Both the position numbers and the translations under genes were made by a program. From assembly GCA_964486555.1 (NCBI GenBank), contig CAZANP010000004.1:1-57900 (forward strand): a stretch of DNA of 57,900 bases. Reading direction: 5' to 3'. This document shows positions 1-8,278 of this stretch, in pieces. The stretch is from 4484-232 sp964486555 (lineage in GTDB: Bacteria > Thermotogota > Thermotogae > Thermotogales > Thermotogaceae). The notes beneath the pieces are model-generated. The model was not told where the DNA came from. It saw only the letters and a program-made list of their open reading frames with translations, and ran no database searches. Each line of letters begins with the position of its first letter. Position 1 is the first letter of the stretch.

Positions 1-1
1 C

Positions 2-616
2 ACGTTGTTCTTCGTTATAGAACCTGAGAGTGGGAAAATCGCTACAGGAACGTATTTTGAAGAAGCAAAATATCAGAAATTTCTGGAGACACCAGATGGT
101 GGGTTTTTATTCGTTGGAGCGGTAGAACAAGCTGGTGAAGCAACTGGTACCATCGTAAAATTGAAATCCGATTTAACTCAAGACTGGACAATTGAAATAC
201 CCGGTGTTGCTCTTTCTGATGTGGTAGAAAAAGATGGAAAATACGTGGTAGCGGGTACAAAGGAAAGAAAAGAAGGATACGCTGCTGTGATATCCGATGA
301 TGGCACAGTCGTTTTAGAAGGATTCTTTGAAGGAGAGGGTGACAGCTACATATCCAGTATTGATGTGACAGAAGATGGCAATATCATCTTTGGAGGAACT
401 ACCGGCTGGGATTTCTGGATCATCAAGACAGATGAAAACCTTGGAAAGCTCTGGGAAGGAAGATACGGAGGAAGTGATCTTGAAGTGTTGAAAAAAATCG
501 TTGCCCTGCCAAACGGTGAGGCCCTTGCTGTTGGCTACAGCCGTTCAAAGGAGATCGTAAAGTATGGAAAATCCGATGGATGGGTTTTGAAGTTGAATGT
601 TGGTGGAAGTTCATGA
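2..616 (+). CDS. Beta-propeller-like repeat protein, 5' end cut by window edge
   Basis: Only the last 204 codons are present; the reading frame is open to the left edge, so the true start lies outside the window. The visible protein is made of repeats of about 40-50 residues in which a glycine-rich strand (for example GGFLFVGAVEQ, GNIIFGGTTG, GEALAVGYS) is followed by an aromatic strand ending in a lysine-leucine pair (DFWIIKTD, DGWVLKLN). This is the pattern of blade repeats in secreted bacterial beta-propellers. No catalytic motif is visible. It is probably an exported or surface protein, but the signal peptide region is missing, so location is inferred. It ends 49 nt before tRNA-Leu. Confidence 0.6.
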   Translation, partial: TLFFVIEPESGKIATGTYFEEAKYQKFLETPDGGFLFVGAVEQAGEATGTIVKLKSDLTQDWTIEIPGVALSDVVEKDGKYVVAGTKERKEGYAAVISDDGTVVLEGFFEGEGDSYISSIDVTEDGNIIFGGTTGWDFWIIKTDENLGKLWEGRYGGSDLEVLKKIVALPNGEALAVGYSRSKEIVKYGKSDGWVLKLNVGGSS

Positions 617-623
617 AACCTGT

Positions 624-652
624 TTGACTAGATATACAGCTTGTGTTAAACT
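624..652 (+). promoter_or_regulatory. Promoter of tRNA-Leu
   Basis: A -35 box TTGACT (624-629) and a -10 box TAAACT (647-652) are separated by exactly 17 bp. The predicted start point is around 659, a few bases before the tRNA 5' end at 666, as expected for a tRNA gene with a very short leader. Confidence 0.65.
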
Positions 653-665
653 TTTCCAATGAAAT

Positions 666-752
666 GCCGAGGTGGCGGAATGGCAGACGCGGCTGACTCA
701 AAATCAGCTGGGGGATGACCCCGTGCGGGTTCAAGTCCCGCCCTCGGCACCA
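666..752 (+). tRNA. tRNA-Leu (anticodon CAA)
   Basis: The gene is 87 nt with encoded CCA. The acceptor stem GCCGAGG (666-672) pairs with CCTCGGC (742-748), followed by discriminator A and CCA. The anticodon loop CTCAAAA carries CAA, which reads UUG. A long variable arm (class II) is present, as required for leucine tRNA, and the T arm GCGGG-TTCAAGT-CCCGC is intact. Confidence 0.97.
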
Positions 753-757
753 CTTCT

Positions 758-779
758 AAGGGGCTTTTGCCCCTTTTTC
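758..779 (+). terminator. Intrinsic terminator of tRNA-Leu
   Basis: The stem AAGGGGC / GCCCCTT with a TTTT loop is followed by a T-rich run. It sits directly after the tRNA and ahead of the ribosome binding site of the next gene. Confidence 0.85.
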
Positions 780-796
780 TTTATCGGAGGGATCTC

Positions 797-1813
797 ATGG
801 AAACAAAAGTTTTCGAAGTGGATCCTTTGAACCCCGATGAGGAGACGTTAAAAATAGCATCAAAGGTTATCAAAAATGGGGGGCTGGTGGCCTTTCCAAC
901 GGAAACAGTTTATGGTCTTGGGGCAGATACCTTCAAAGAAAAAGCTGTTATGAAAATCTTTAAAGTCAAAAAAAGACCTCCCGATAACCCTTTGATAGTG
1001 CATATATCAGGGTTAGATCAACTTGAAGATGTAATCACAGAATTCCCAGAAATAGCGGAAAAATTAGCGGAAATCTTCTGGCCGGGGCCGTTGACGATGA
1101 TTTTGAAAAGATCCGGGAAGGTTCCCGATATCGTGTGCGCGGGACTTCCCACAGTTGCAGTCAGAATGCCGAGCCACCCTGTTGCAAAAAGATTGATCGA
1201 GCTTTCTGGAACACCCATAGCCGCCCCCAGTGCGAATCTTTCTGGAAGACCAAGCCCGACGTCAGGAGAACACGTTGTCAGAGATCTTTCTGGGAAAGTT
1301 GATGTCATATTGAAAGCAGGGAAAACACCTCTTGGGCTCGAATCCACTATTGTGGACATTTCAAAGTATCCCCCTACCCTTTTGAGGCCTGGTCCCGTCA
1401 CTGTTGAGAGATTGAGAGAGATACTACCGGATCTTCAGGTTCCAGATCACGTTTATGGGAAACTGTTTGAAGGGAAACCGTTATCACCTGGTATGAAGTA
1501 CAGGCATTATTCACCCATCAAACCCTTGATTTTGGTCGAAAATCCTGAAAGAATGGATGAAATACTGAAAAGATATGAAAAAGCTGTGGTTGTATGTCCT
1601 GCAGAACATGTTGAAAGGTATCCCTCCAGACGGACCATCATTCTGGGATCTCTGGAAAATCCTTATTCCATAGCTCACAACCTTTTCGACGTGCTCAGGA
1701 GAGTGGATGAAGAAGAAGGAACCCCCATCGTGGTGGAGGGGTTCGAAGAGAAAGGTATACTTTTTTCCGTGATGAACAGGTTGAGAAAGGCAGCATCCAA
1801 GATAGTACGTTAA
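797..1813 (+). CDS. sua5: Threonylcarbamoyl-AMP synthase, Sua5 type
   Basis: This 338-aa enzyme makes threonylcarbamoyl-AMP from threonine, bicarbonate and ATP, the first step of t6A37 modification on ANN-decoding tRNAs. The YrdC domain fills about residues 12-205 and shows PTETVYGLG (34-42), KKRPPDNPL (58-66) and the SAN motif near 145. The SPGMKYRHYSP motif (230-240) opens the C-terminal Sua5 domain, which separates this from the short TsaC form. The ATG at 797 follows GGAGGGATCTC; an in-frame start 30 nt upstream would overlap the tRNA terminator and is rejected. The stop codon shares the palindrome TTAA with the stop of the convergent ABC permease gene (4-nt overlap). Confidence 0.95.
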   Translation: METKVFEVDPLNPDEETLKIASKVIKNGGLVAFPTETVYGLGADTFKEKAVMKIFKVKKRPPDNPLIVHISGLDQLEDVITEFPEIAEKLAEIFWPGPLTMILKRSGKVPDIVCAGLPTVAVRMPSHPVAKRLIELSGTPIAAPSANLSGRPSPTSGEHVVRDLSGKVDVILKAGKTPLGLESTIVDISKYPPTLLRPGPVTVERLREILPDLQVPDHVYGKLFEGKPLSPGMKYRHYSPIKPLILVENPERMDEILKRYEKAVVVCPAEHVERYPSRRTIILGSLENPYSIAHNLFDVLRRVDEEEGTPIVVEGFEEKGILFSVMNRLRKAASKIVR

Positions 1814-2871
1814 TCCTTCACGAGTTTTGGGAAATATATAGTTGCAAGTGTTGTGCTCACAACTGCAAACAGAAGGAGAATCAAGATATCCTTGATGATG
1901 TACCCAAATCCAACACCAAGTGTTATTACTTTTCTCAAGGCATCGGCCGCATAGGTTAAGGGCATGAATTTTGAAAGGTACTTGGCAAATTTCGGCATCT
2001 GATCGATCGGAAAGAATATACCAGAGAAGAACATCATGGGAAAGGTTATGGTTGACATCACTATCTGTGCCGTTTCCTGATCTCTCATTCCGGCTGTCAC
2101 TATTATTCCTATTCCTATGAAACTGAAGGTTCCAAGTACGAGAAGAAGTATGGTGAGCGCTAAAGAGCCCTGTATCGTGACGTTGAAAAGTAGAAAGGAT
2201 ACGAGAAGGATCAAAAGAGCCTGTATCAACCCTCTTATCGTCTGAGCTATTATCTTTCCAGAGACTATGTATCCTCTTTTCACTGGAGTTACCATTAGAC
2301 CATCGAGAGTTCCAAGTTCTCTCTCCCTAGTTATGGAAGCTGCAAGTCCTGTTGCGACACTCAAAATGGCGATCATAGCCATCATACCAGGAGCCATGAA
2401 ATCGTAGTAATTGAACTTTCCTCCGTCAACGTTTATGAGTTTAACCGAAATCTTCTTGGAAAAACTCACGTTTCCCATGGAGCCTGCCATCATTTGGGCA
2501 ATCGATATGGCCATCTGGGGATTTGAAGGATTCGGTATGACCTCAAGGGTTGCTTTCCCTGCAAGGGTACTTGCCATGAATCCCTTGGGTACTATAACAG
2601 CGACTATTATCTCATTTCTCGCTAGAGCTTTTATGAGCTCGTCCCTGTCTTTATAGAAAATCATTTCTTTGTTTTTAGGAACCGTTTTTTCAAACAATGG
2701 GTCGAAGGAAAGAACCCCGATTTTTCCAGTTATCTTGGATGGCATCTTCGGAAATATGTAGCTCATCATGAGCATCATGAGTATGGGCATCAAAAGGAAA
2801 GCGATGAAAGCTGTTCTGCTCCTTGCAAGGTACTTCAGATCTTTCATGGCGATTTGCCACATGGTTTTCAT
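1810..2871 (-). CDS. ABC-2 type transporter permease
   Basis: This 353-aa inner-membrane protein has the ABC-2 layout: one membrane segment near residues 20-40, a large extracytoplasmic domain of about 120 residues, then five hydrophobic segments (about 168-190, 212-232, 237-257, 270-290 and 325-347). This is the DrrB/YhfE-like half of an exporter. Its start overlaps the stop of the ATPase gene (ATGA at 2868-2871), so the two are translationally coupled and form one transporter. The substrate is unknown; the PadR regulator at the head of the operon suggests a drug, lipid or toxic-compound exporter, which is inference. Confidence 0.88.
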   Translation of the reverse strand: MKTMWQIAMKDLKYLARSRTAFIAFLLMPILMMLMMSYIFPKMPSKITGKIGVLSFDPLFEKTVPKNKEMIFYKDRDELIKALARNEIIVAVIVPKGFMASTLAGKATLEVIPNPSNPQMAISIAQMMAGSMGNVSFSKKISVKLINVDGGKFNYYDFMAPGMMAMIAILSVATGLAASITRERELGTLDGLMVTPVKRGYIVSGKIIAQTIRGLIQALLILLVSFLLFNVTIQGSLALTILLLVLGTFSFIGIGIIVTAGMRDQETAQIVMSTITFPMMFFSGIFFPIDQMPKFAKYLSKFMPLTYAADALRKVITLGVGFGYIIKDILILLLFAVVSTTLATIYFPKLVKD

Positions 2872-3773
2872 GATCCCACCTCCGTGAGTTTTACGAATAT
2901 CTCCTCAAGACTGGGCTCATGTGTCCTTATAGATTTCAATTTCACGTTTCTTGAAGACAGCATCGACAAGAAGGTGTTTATATCGGATACTTCCACCTTG
3001 TAGTAATCTCCAGTGTTCTCCAGTACTTTCACGATTCCATCAAAATTGGAAATGTCCATTGGGTTCAAAAGCTCGAGCTCCACGATCTCTTTTTCCCTGA
3101 AGAGATGCTTCAGATTCCTTGGTGTATCTATAGCAACTATCTTTCCATGATTTATGATGGCAACTCTATCGCAGAGGATCTCCGCTTCATGGAGCATGTG
3201 GGTTGTTAGAATTATTGTCGTTCCTTTTCTGTTGAGTTCCTTTATGAAATCTCTGATCTTTCTGGTGGTATGCGGATCTAGCCCAAGGGTTGGCTCGTCC
3301 AGGAAGAGAATCTGTGGGTTTGGGATGAGAGCTCTTACAAGGTTCACTTTCTGTTTCATACCGGTACTGAGTTTTGAAATGGGTGTGTCCTTCCACTCCC
3401 ACATATCGAGAAGTTCTAGAAGCTCTCTCGCTCTCTTTTTGATCGTGCCTTCATCAAGACCGTATAACTTTGAGAAGAATCTCAGATTCTCCATCACGGT
3501 CAATCTATCGTAAAGTATGAGTCTATCTGAGACAAGGCCAATCCTTTTCCTAACTTCTTCATCTTCTTTGACAACGTCGAAACCAGCGACCCTAACTTCA
3601 CCAGAGGTGGGTTTAGCGAGGGTTGTGAGGACTCTTATGGTTGTGCTCTTGCCCGCACCGTTTGGACCAAGGAAGCCAAAAAACTCTCCTTTCTCGACAT
3701 GGAACGAGATACCATCGACCGCTTTTACCTTTCCGTAATACTTCTTTAGATCACGAACCTCTATCACTTTCAT
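2868..3773 (-). CDS. ABC transporter ATP-binding protein (DrrA/CcmA-like)
   Basis: This 301-aa cytoplasmic ATPase energises the adjacent ABC-2 permease. It has Walker A GPNGAGKST (36-44), the signature LSTGMKQ (135-141), Walker B ILFLDE (155-160), the D-loop LGLDPHT and an H-loop histidine in TTHMLHEAE. A C-terminal extension of about 85 residues after the nucleotide-binding domain is typical of DrrA/NodI exporters. The ATG at 3773 has a strong GAGGAGGTGG site upstream. The start lies 23 nt inside the 3' end of the PadR gene, so the three genes form a tight operon. Confidence 0.93.
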   Translation of the reverse strand: MKVIEVRDLKKYYGKVKAVDGISFHVEKGEFFGFLGPNGAGKSTTIRVLTTLAKPTSGEVRVAGFDVVKEDEEVRKRIGLVSDRLILYDRLTVMENLRFFSKLYGLDEGTIKKRARELLELLDMWEWKDTPISKLSTGMKQKVNLVRALIPNPQILFLDEPTLGLDPHTTRKIRDFIKELNRKGTTIILTTHMLHEAEILCDRVAIINHGKIVAIDTPRNLKHLFREKEIVELELLNPMDISNFDGIVKVLENTGDYYKVEVSDINTFLSMLSSRNVKLKSIRTHEPSLEEIFVKLTEVGS

Positions 3774-4224
3774 TTTTCCACCTCCTCAGAGTTTCAGCGA
3801 GTTTCTCAATATCCTTTAGAAGGACTCTCACGTTTCCTCTGTTCCAATCGAAGTTGTGAAGGTCCGTCAGGAATTTCCGCAGAGCCTGTAAAACGGTTCG
3901 TGGGATGTTTATATCAGTTTCCCACATTATTCCGAGTTTCGAAACGAGTTTCTTGATCTCTTCTTTCCTGCTTTCCAACTCTTCCAACGTCTTTTTTCCT
4001 TTTTCCGTGAGAATGTAATACTTCTTTCTTCCTTCGTTTACAACCGTGAGTATTTTTCTATCTGAAAGATCTTTCAAATGAGGATAAATCGTTCCTGGAG
4101 ATACTCTTAATCCTTTTTCCCTACAGAATTTCATGAACTCATAACCGGTTAGTTTATCGTGCTTTCGTATATACTGAAGTATCATGAGTTTTAGGAAACT
4201 GCTTTTGATGGGTTCCACCCCCAT
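3751..4224 (-). CDS. PadR family transcriptional regulator
   Basis: The protein has about 157 aa. It contains a winged helix at residues 8-85 with the PadR hallmarks LMILQYIRKHDKLTGYEF, GLRVSPGTIYPHLKDL and GRKKYYILTEKGKK, followed by a helical dimerisation region. Such regulators repress adjacent efflux genes and release DNA on binding a hydrophobic ligand. The ATG at 4224 is used here, but a GTG six bases later (4218) is also possible; neither has a strong ribosome site. Upstream sequence is lost 20 bp away in the N run. A perfect inverted repeat overlaps the start codon, which implies autorepression. Confidence 0.88.
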   Translation of the reverse strand: MGVEPIKSSFLKLMILQYIRKHDKLTGYEFMKFCREKGLRVSPGTIYPHLKDLSDRKILTVVNEGRKKYYILTEKGKKTLEELESRKEEIKKLVSKLGIMWETDINIPRTVLQALRKFLTDLHNFDWNRGNVRVLLKDIEKLAETLRRWKNESDRGS

Positions 4225-4242
4225 ATATCTACTTCGATATAT
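4223..4242. promoter_or_regulatory. Candidate PadR operator
   Basis: A perfect inverted repeat ATATATC-N6-GATATAT spans the start codon of the padR gene. PadR-family operators are commonly AT-rich dyads with ATAT or ATGT ends, so this fits autoregulation of the exporter operon. The overlapping 10-bp palindrome CGATATATCG (4235-4244) touches the N run, so further half-sites may be hidden. Confidence 0.55.
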
Positions 4243-4244
4243 CG

Positions 4245-4344
4245 NNNNNNNNNNNNNNNNNNNNNNNNNNNNNNNNNNNNNNNNNNNNNNNNNNNNNNNN
4301 NNNNNNNNNNNNNNNNNNNNNNNNNNNNNNNNNNNNNNNNNNNN
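4245..4344. other. Assembly gap, 100 N
   Basis: Exactly 100 N. The flanks share no sequence (one is an AT-rich padR promoter, the other is inside a FapA coding region), so real DNA is missing. The missing part should hold the padR promoter, the N-terminal coding region of the FapA gene and its promoter. The true size is unknown; 100 is a scaffolding default. Confidence 0.95.
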
Positions 4345-5694
4345 AAGATGCCAAGTTTTGATGAGATTATGGAAGCTTTGCATAGAGAAGAGGTGGTTTT
4401 TGGGATAAGAGAAGATGAGATAGGGAGGATGATAAAAGAAGAAGTGATATTCAAACCTGTGATGGTAGCAAAGGGAATACATCCTACAGAGCCAGTCGAT
4501 GCGAAGGTTGAGTATAAATTTCCAAAAGATGGTATCATGGAACTTTCTACTCTTGACAAGAACAGGGTGGATCCGGCAGCAAGGAGGAAGATATACATAT
4601 GCAAGAAGGGAGATGTGCTAGTTGAGAAAAAGCCAGCGATAGATGGGAAATCAGGGAGAGATGTTTTTGGAAGGGAAATACCGTCCAAGAAAGGGAAGGA
4701 TGTGTTGTTGCAGGAATTTGTTGGAAAGAACGTGAAACTCAGTGAAGATGGAAACACCATAATATCGACGGTGGAGGGTCAACCATACATATCTGAGGAT
4801 GGAAAGGTAAATGTTAAGGAGATATTTGTGGTGAATGGGGATCTTGATTACAGTGTTGGGAACATAGACTTTCCAGGAAGTGTGTGGATAAGAGGGAACA
4901 TAGATGGGAATTTCAAAGTAATATCAGGGAAAGACATAATGGTAGATGGGATAGTGAGTGGGGGATTCCACATAGAGGCGAAGGGATCAGTTGTGATAAG
5001 GAAAGGGGTTTTTGGCAGAAAGAGAGGGAAGATAATATCAGGGGGAGATGTATCAGCGAAGTTTTTGAGTGAGACATTCGTTGTATCTGAGGGATCGATA
5101 GAAGTAGGGGAATACATGATGAACTGTCATGTTGTTGCAAAGAGAGATGTTGTGGTCTTTGGGAAAGGATTGATAGTTGGTGGGAGGGTATCGGCGGGGA
5201 AGAGCATAAAAGTGAGGGTGTTGGGGAACATGAGCGGTGCCAAAACAGTGGCGGAAGCTGGCGTGGACTTTGAAACCCAAAGGCAATATTGCGAGATAAG
5301 TCATGAATTGATGGAACTTGTGAGGGAATTAACCTATCTATCGACACTTCAAAGAAAATTCAAGATGATGCTCGATAACGTTTCTGGTTCTGAGAACAAG
5401 GAGATATCGCTGATATTGATAAACATAGAGAACAAAAAGAAAACACTTTACGAGAGAATGGAAAAGAGGAGGAAGGCACTGGAGGCTTTGAACATATCAA
5501 GGAGAGAGAAGCAACTCAGAAAGAACGCGTTGATAGTTGCAAGTGATGCGTGTTATCCAGGTGTGACTGTCAGTATCGGTGATGAAACCATCAAGATAGA
5601 TGACAACCTTGGGCCAACTGTCTTCACTTTTGACGCCGTGAAAAATAGCATAAAAGCTACCCCATACAAAACATGGAGGAAATTTCTGAAATGA
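4345..5694 (+). CDS. FapA (DUF342) family polymer-forming protein, 5' end lost in gap
   Basis: At least 449 codons are visible. After an N-terminal region (PSFDEIMEALHREEVVFGI, then VMVAKGIHPTEP, then VDPAARRKIYICKKGD) comes a right-handed beta-helix-like part with G-D-V/I spaced turns (about residues 150-320: GDLDYSVGNIDFPGSVWIRG, GNIDGNFKVISGKDIMVDG). A charged coiled coil follows (about 335-400), then a short beta C-terminus. Comparison with the family suggests some 30-60 N-terminal residues are missing. FapA proteins are cytoplasmic and linked to cell-shape, envelope or signalling functions, but no reaction is established. The coding strand is unusually rich in G and in ATA/AGG/GGG codons. 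It converges with the next gene, leaving 6 bp between them. Confidence 0.82.
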   Translation, partial: KMPSFDEIMEALHREEVVFGIREDEIGRMIKEEVIFKPVMVAKGIHPTEPVDAKVEYKFPKDGIMELSTLDKNRVDPAARRKIYICKKGDVLVEKKPAIDGKSGRDVFGREIPSKKGKDVLLQEFVGKNVKLSEDGNTIISTVEGQPYISEDGKVNVKEIFVVNGDLDYSVGNIDFPGSVWIRGNIDGNFKVISGKDIMVDGIVSGGFHIEAKGSVVIRKGVFGRKRGKIISGGDVSAKFLSETFVVSEGSIEVGEYMMNCHVVAKRDVVVFGKGLIVGGRVSAGKSIKVRVLGNMSGAKTVAEAGVDFETQRQYCEISHELMELVRELTYLSTLQRKFKMMLDNVSGSENKEISLILINIENKKKTLYERMEKRRKALEALNISRREKQLRKNALIVASDACYPGVTVSIGDETIKIDDNLGPTVFTFDAVKNSIKATPYKTWRKFLK

Positions 5695-5700
5695 TTCAAG

Positions 5701-8174
5701 TTATTTCAGCAATGGTAGCATGGTATGGGAGAAAGGCAATCCGAGATTTCCTATATCCACTTTAAAATACACTCCTTTTTTTCCCATTCCGATCCTGAAG
5801 TTCAGTGGTATGTTGAAATTGTAAGATACAACCGTATTCAGTCTGAAACCACCTTCAAAGTGTGTGCCCTTCACACCTAATCTCACTGAGAAGGTCAGAT
5901 CCAGGGCATCTAGAAGCATCCANNNNNNNNNNNNNNNNNNNNNNNNNNNNNNNNNNNNNNNNNNNNNNNNNNNNNNNNNNNNNNNNNNNNNNNNNNNNNN
6001 NNNNNNNNNNNNNNNNNNNNNNCCTTCACACCTAATCTCACTGAGAAGGTCAGATCCAGGGCATCTAGAAGCATCCAACCATCGCTGAAGCCCCACCCAA
6101 GATCGAGGAAGGGAGTTACGTTTAAAAACTCTAAACTGGGAGTTTCAGATAAATCAACTCTCAAGAAGTTCAAGGATTTTCCAATTAGAAAACCTTCCCC
6201 GAGCGAAACACCTGGTTTCGATGAGACAGTAAGCCTCAATTCAGGAAACGATGTGTAATGTCTTCTTCCACCAGCTTTTCCAATATCTAAAGATGTAAAA
6301 AGAGAGAGCACATCTTTATAAGACGCTCCTATGGAAAACCACATCTGTTTCGTTTTCAATCTTGTTGGAAAGTAAACGATCCCTGAGAACAGCAAATCAT
6401 CACTTGTTTTTAGAACAGAGAAAGATGCCGGTGTGTTCTGCAGATGCTGATATACGATGTACAATCCCTTTTCTTTATCCGTTATGAAGCTGCCTGATAT
6501 GAAGACATCTCTTAGAAGATCATCCCAAAAGGCGGTTAGAAACCACCCAGGTATCGGTAAAGAGAGCCTGGGGACAACAGGAGCGTACGTTTTCACCCCT
6601 CTCAGAGAAACTCCATGGTCTGAACGAGTATCAACGACGGTTTCGTGCAGAGCAACTTTGCCAACGCGTTTTGACTCTTTATCGAGGAATAAACGATACT
6701 TCCCATTTTTGAAAATCGTCTTCAGGATCGCTTTTCCATATATCGTTGCCTCAACCCCTTCTCCGAACTCTTCTATTTCTTCGGTGGTTAGCTCGATCTT
6801 AAAAATGTGTGTTTCTCCGTCTATTTCTTTTGAGAAGGTAAGAATCCCATTTCTCAGAAGAGGGAAAGCCTCAGCAAATTCGTCATTGGTTAGATTGTAG
6901 ATCCTTCCATCTTTCAGAAGGAATATATCGATAATTCCCCTCAGTTTGGCAAGTAACGCCACACTTCCGCCATCCGATGTAACCTGGATCGGTATGAAGG
7001 ATTCACTTCCTTTCAGTATCGTCTCTTCCCTGCCATCTTGGAGAACGACCACGTTCCTCAAACCGTTCTCAAGTTGCTTCACACCAATCAACTTGTCACC
7101 ACACCAGTCCACAGATACGAGGTTTTTACCCACCATATTCTTTCCCATCGTGAAAACGTAGTTCACATAACCTTTGGATGTGCTCAGACGTTTTATGAAA
7201 ACCAACCTGCCATTTTTAACGGAAAAATCTACAATGTAGGGTTCCAGGATCACGGGATTCACGTTTTCACCATCAAAAGCGTATATGCCGCTTCTTCCAA
7301 AATCGTTTTTCAGCATAAAATAAACTTTTCCAGAATCGAATATGGGTTTTCTCACGTTTCCATCCACTTTTATGAATTCTTTGAAGTGTGTTGCTGGAGT
7401 ATGCTCCAACCATTTTTTCGTCAAATTCCTGAAATCTTCCTTGCAGGCTTTTTCCACAGCTTCTGAGAATCTGGTAAAAGGTTCCCTCATGTTGTGGATG
7501 ATCCTTTTGATGATTTCCCAATCGAATTCTCTTTCTACAAATGACAGAAAAGAAGATCCGAGGACGTAGGGATTCCCACCTGGTATGTGAACGTGCGTTG
7601 TTGCTCCACCGTATTTAAGATCTATTTTTTGCTTTCTGGTATCTTCTATGATCATATTGAAGATGGGATCTACCAGCCTTCCTCTATTCAATTTCGTTTC
7701 TACCTCTATTGCCAGTCCTTCATGAAGGTACATGGGAACGTGCTGGTTGTAGATCGCTGGGGGCACCACATCCCCGAAGATCCTGAAGATCTCCAACCAT
7801 CTTTCGTAGTTTCTTCCAAGCAGAATGTGGGTATATTCATGGGAGAAAACGTAATCTATCCAGTTGTCGTAAGATGGTATGAAATCCTCCGGTTGGAGAT
7901 CGTTAGGATATATGACGATAACGTTATCCAAGGGATCGGCGTAAGCGTTGGCTATATCACCGTTCTCGATGATGTAGACTTTCAACCTATCCTTCAATTT
8001 TGTTCCTAAGAGATTTTCAACCCTTTCCATGATTCTTTCACCGTTCTTCAGGAGTTCGAAAGCTTGCCTTTCCAGACCATCCTGATAGATTATGTCCATC
8101 CTGGAAGTGCTGACGATTCTGAATGAGAACATGAGGGTCGGTGCGAGAAACAAGAGCACCAGAAGTTTCTTTAT
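5701..8174 (-). CDS. Zinc metallopeptidase / beta-propeller / outer-membrane barrel protein (interrupted by false gap)
   Basis: Removing the 100 N and one copy of the 55-bp repeat restores a single open frame of about 767 codons from GTG 8159 (772 from 8174). The N-terminus is a signal peptide. A gluzincin-type peptidase domain follows with HEYTH near residue 108 and a downstream HEGLAIEVE, as in the MA-clan 'peptidase MA-like' family. The middle has repeated strand patterns (NVNPVILEPYIVD, GRIYNLTNDEFAEAFPLL) like a TolB-type propeller. The last 230 or so residues alternate polar and aromatic residues and suggest a membrane barrel. It is therefore probably anchored in the outer membrane (toga) facing the periplasm or the outside; that is inference. 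The strong GGAGGTGAT site at 8178-8186 best serves an ATA codon at 8172-8174, giving an N-terminus (M)KKLLVLLFLAP; GTG at 8159 is too far away. Confidence 0.78.
5868..5922. repeat. 55-bp direct repeat, copy 1, at contig end
   Basis: Identical over all 55 bases to 6023-6077 and directly abutting the N run. It represents the end of one contig. Because both copies encode the same stretch of one gene (GWMLLDALDLTFSVRLGVK), this is assembly redundancy, not a biological repeat. Confidence 0.95.
5923..6022. other. Spurious assembly gap, 100 N
   Basis: The N run lies between two exact copies of a 55-bp sequence. 100 N plus one 55-bp copy is 155 bases, and deleting them brings the two coding frames on either side into register. 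The contigs therefore overlap and nothing is missing. Confidence 0.9.
6023..6077. repeat. 55-bp direct repeat, copy 2, at contig start
   Basis: The second exact copy of 5868-5922, directly after the N run. The gene continues normally into sequence beyond 6077. Confidence 0.95.
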
Positions 8175-8193
8175 GTTATCACCTCCGTAAAGA

Positions 8194-8210
8194 TTCTATC
8201 ACCGATAGAA
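8194..8210. promoter_or_regulatory. Inverted repeat in divergent promoter region
   Basis: A perfect dyad TTCTATC-ACC-GATAGAA lies in the 104-bp region between the outer-membrane peptidase gene (minus) and the alpha-mannosidase operon (plus). On the minus strand its right arm supplies a TAGAAT-like -10 box just upstream of the peptidase ribosome site. It could be an operator for one or both directions; the binding protein is unknown. Confidence 0.4.
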
Positions 8211-8278
8211 GGTTTCCCAGCAGCGTGGAAAGATGGTAATATCTAACTTGTAGATCTGAAAAGGAGGTATGTCCGAAG

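Noticed and set aside
1018..1401. A 127-codon frame on the minus strand inside sua5
   Set aside because: No ribosome site and no family resemblance; it is antisense to a conserved domain.
4348..4408. Whether the first N run is also flanked by a duplicated overlap
   Set aside because: The 55 bases before 4245 and after 4344 share no similarity, so this gap is treated as real missing sequence.
5910..6096. Open frames that cross the second N run and end in a different frame from the peptidase gene
   Set aside because: They arise only because 155 redundant bases shift the frame; joining the contigs removes them.
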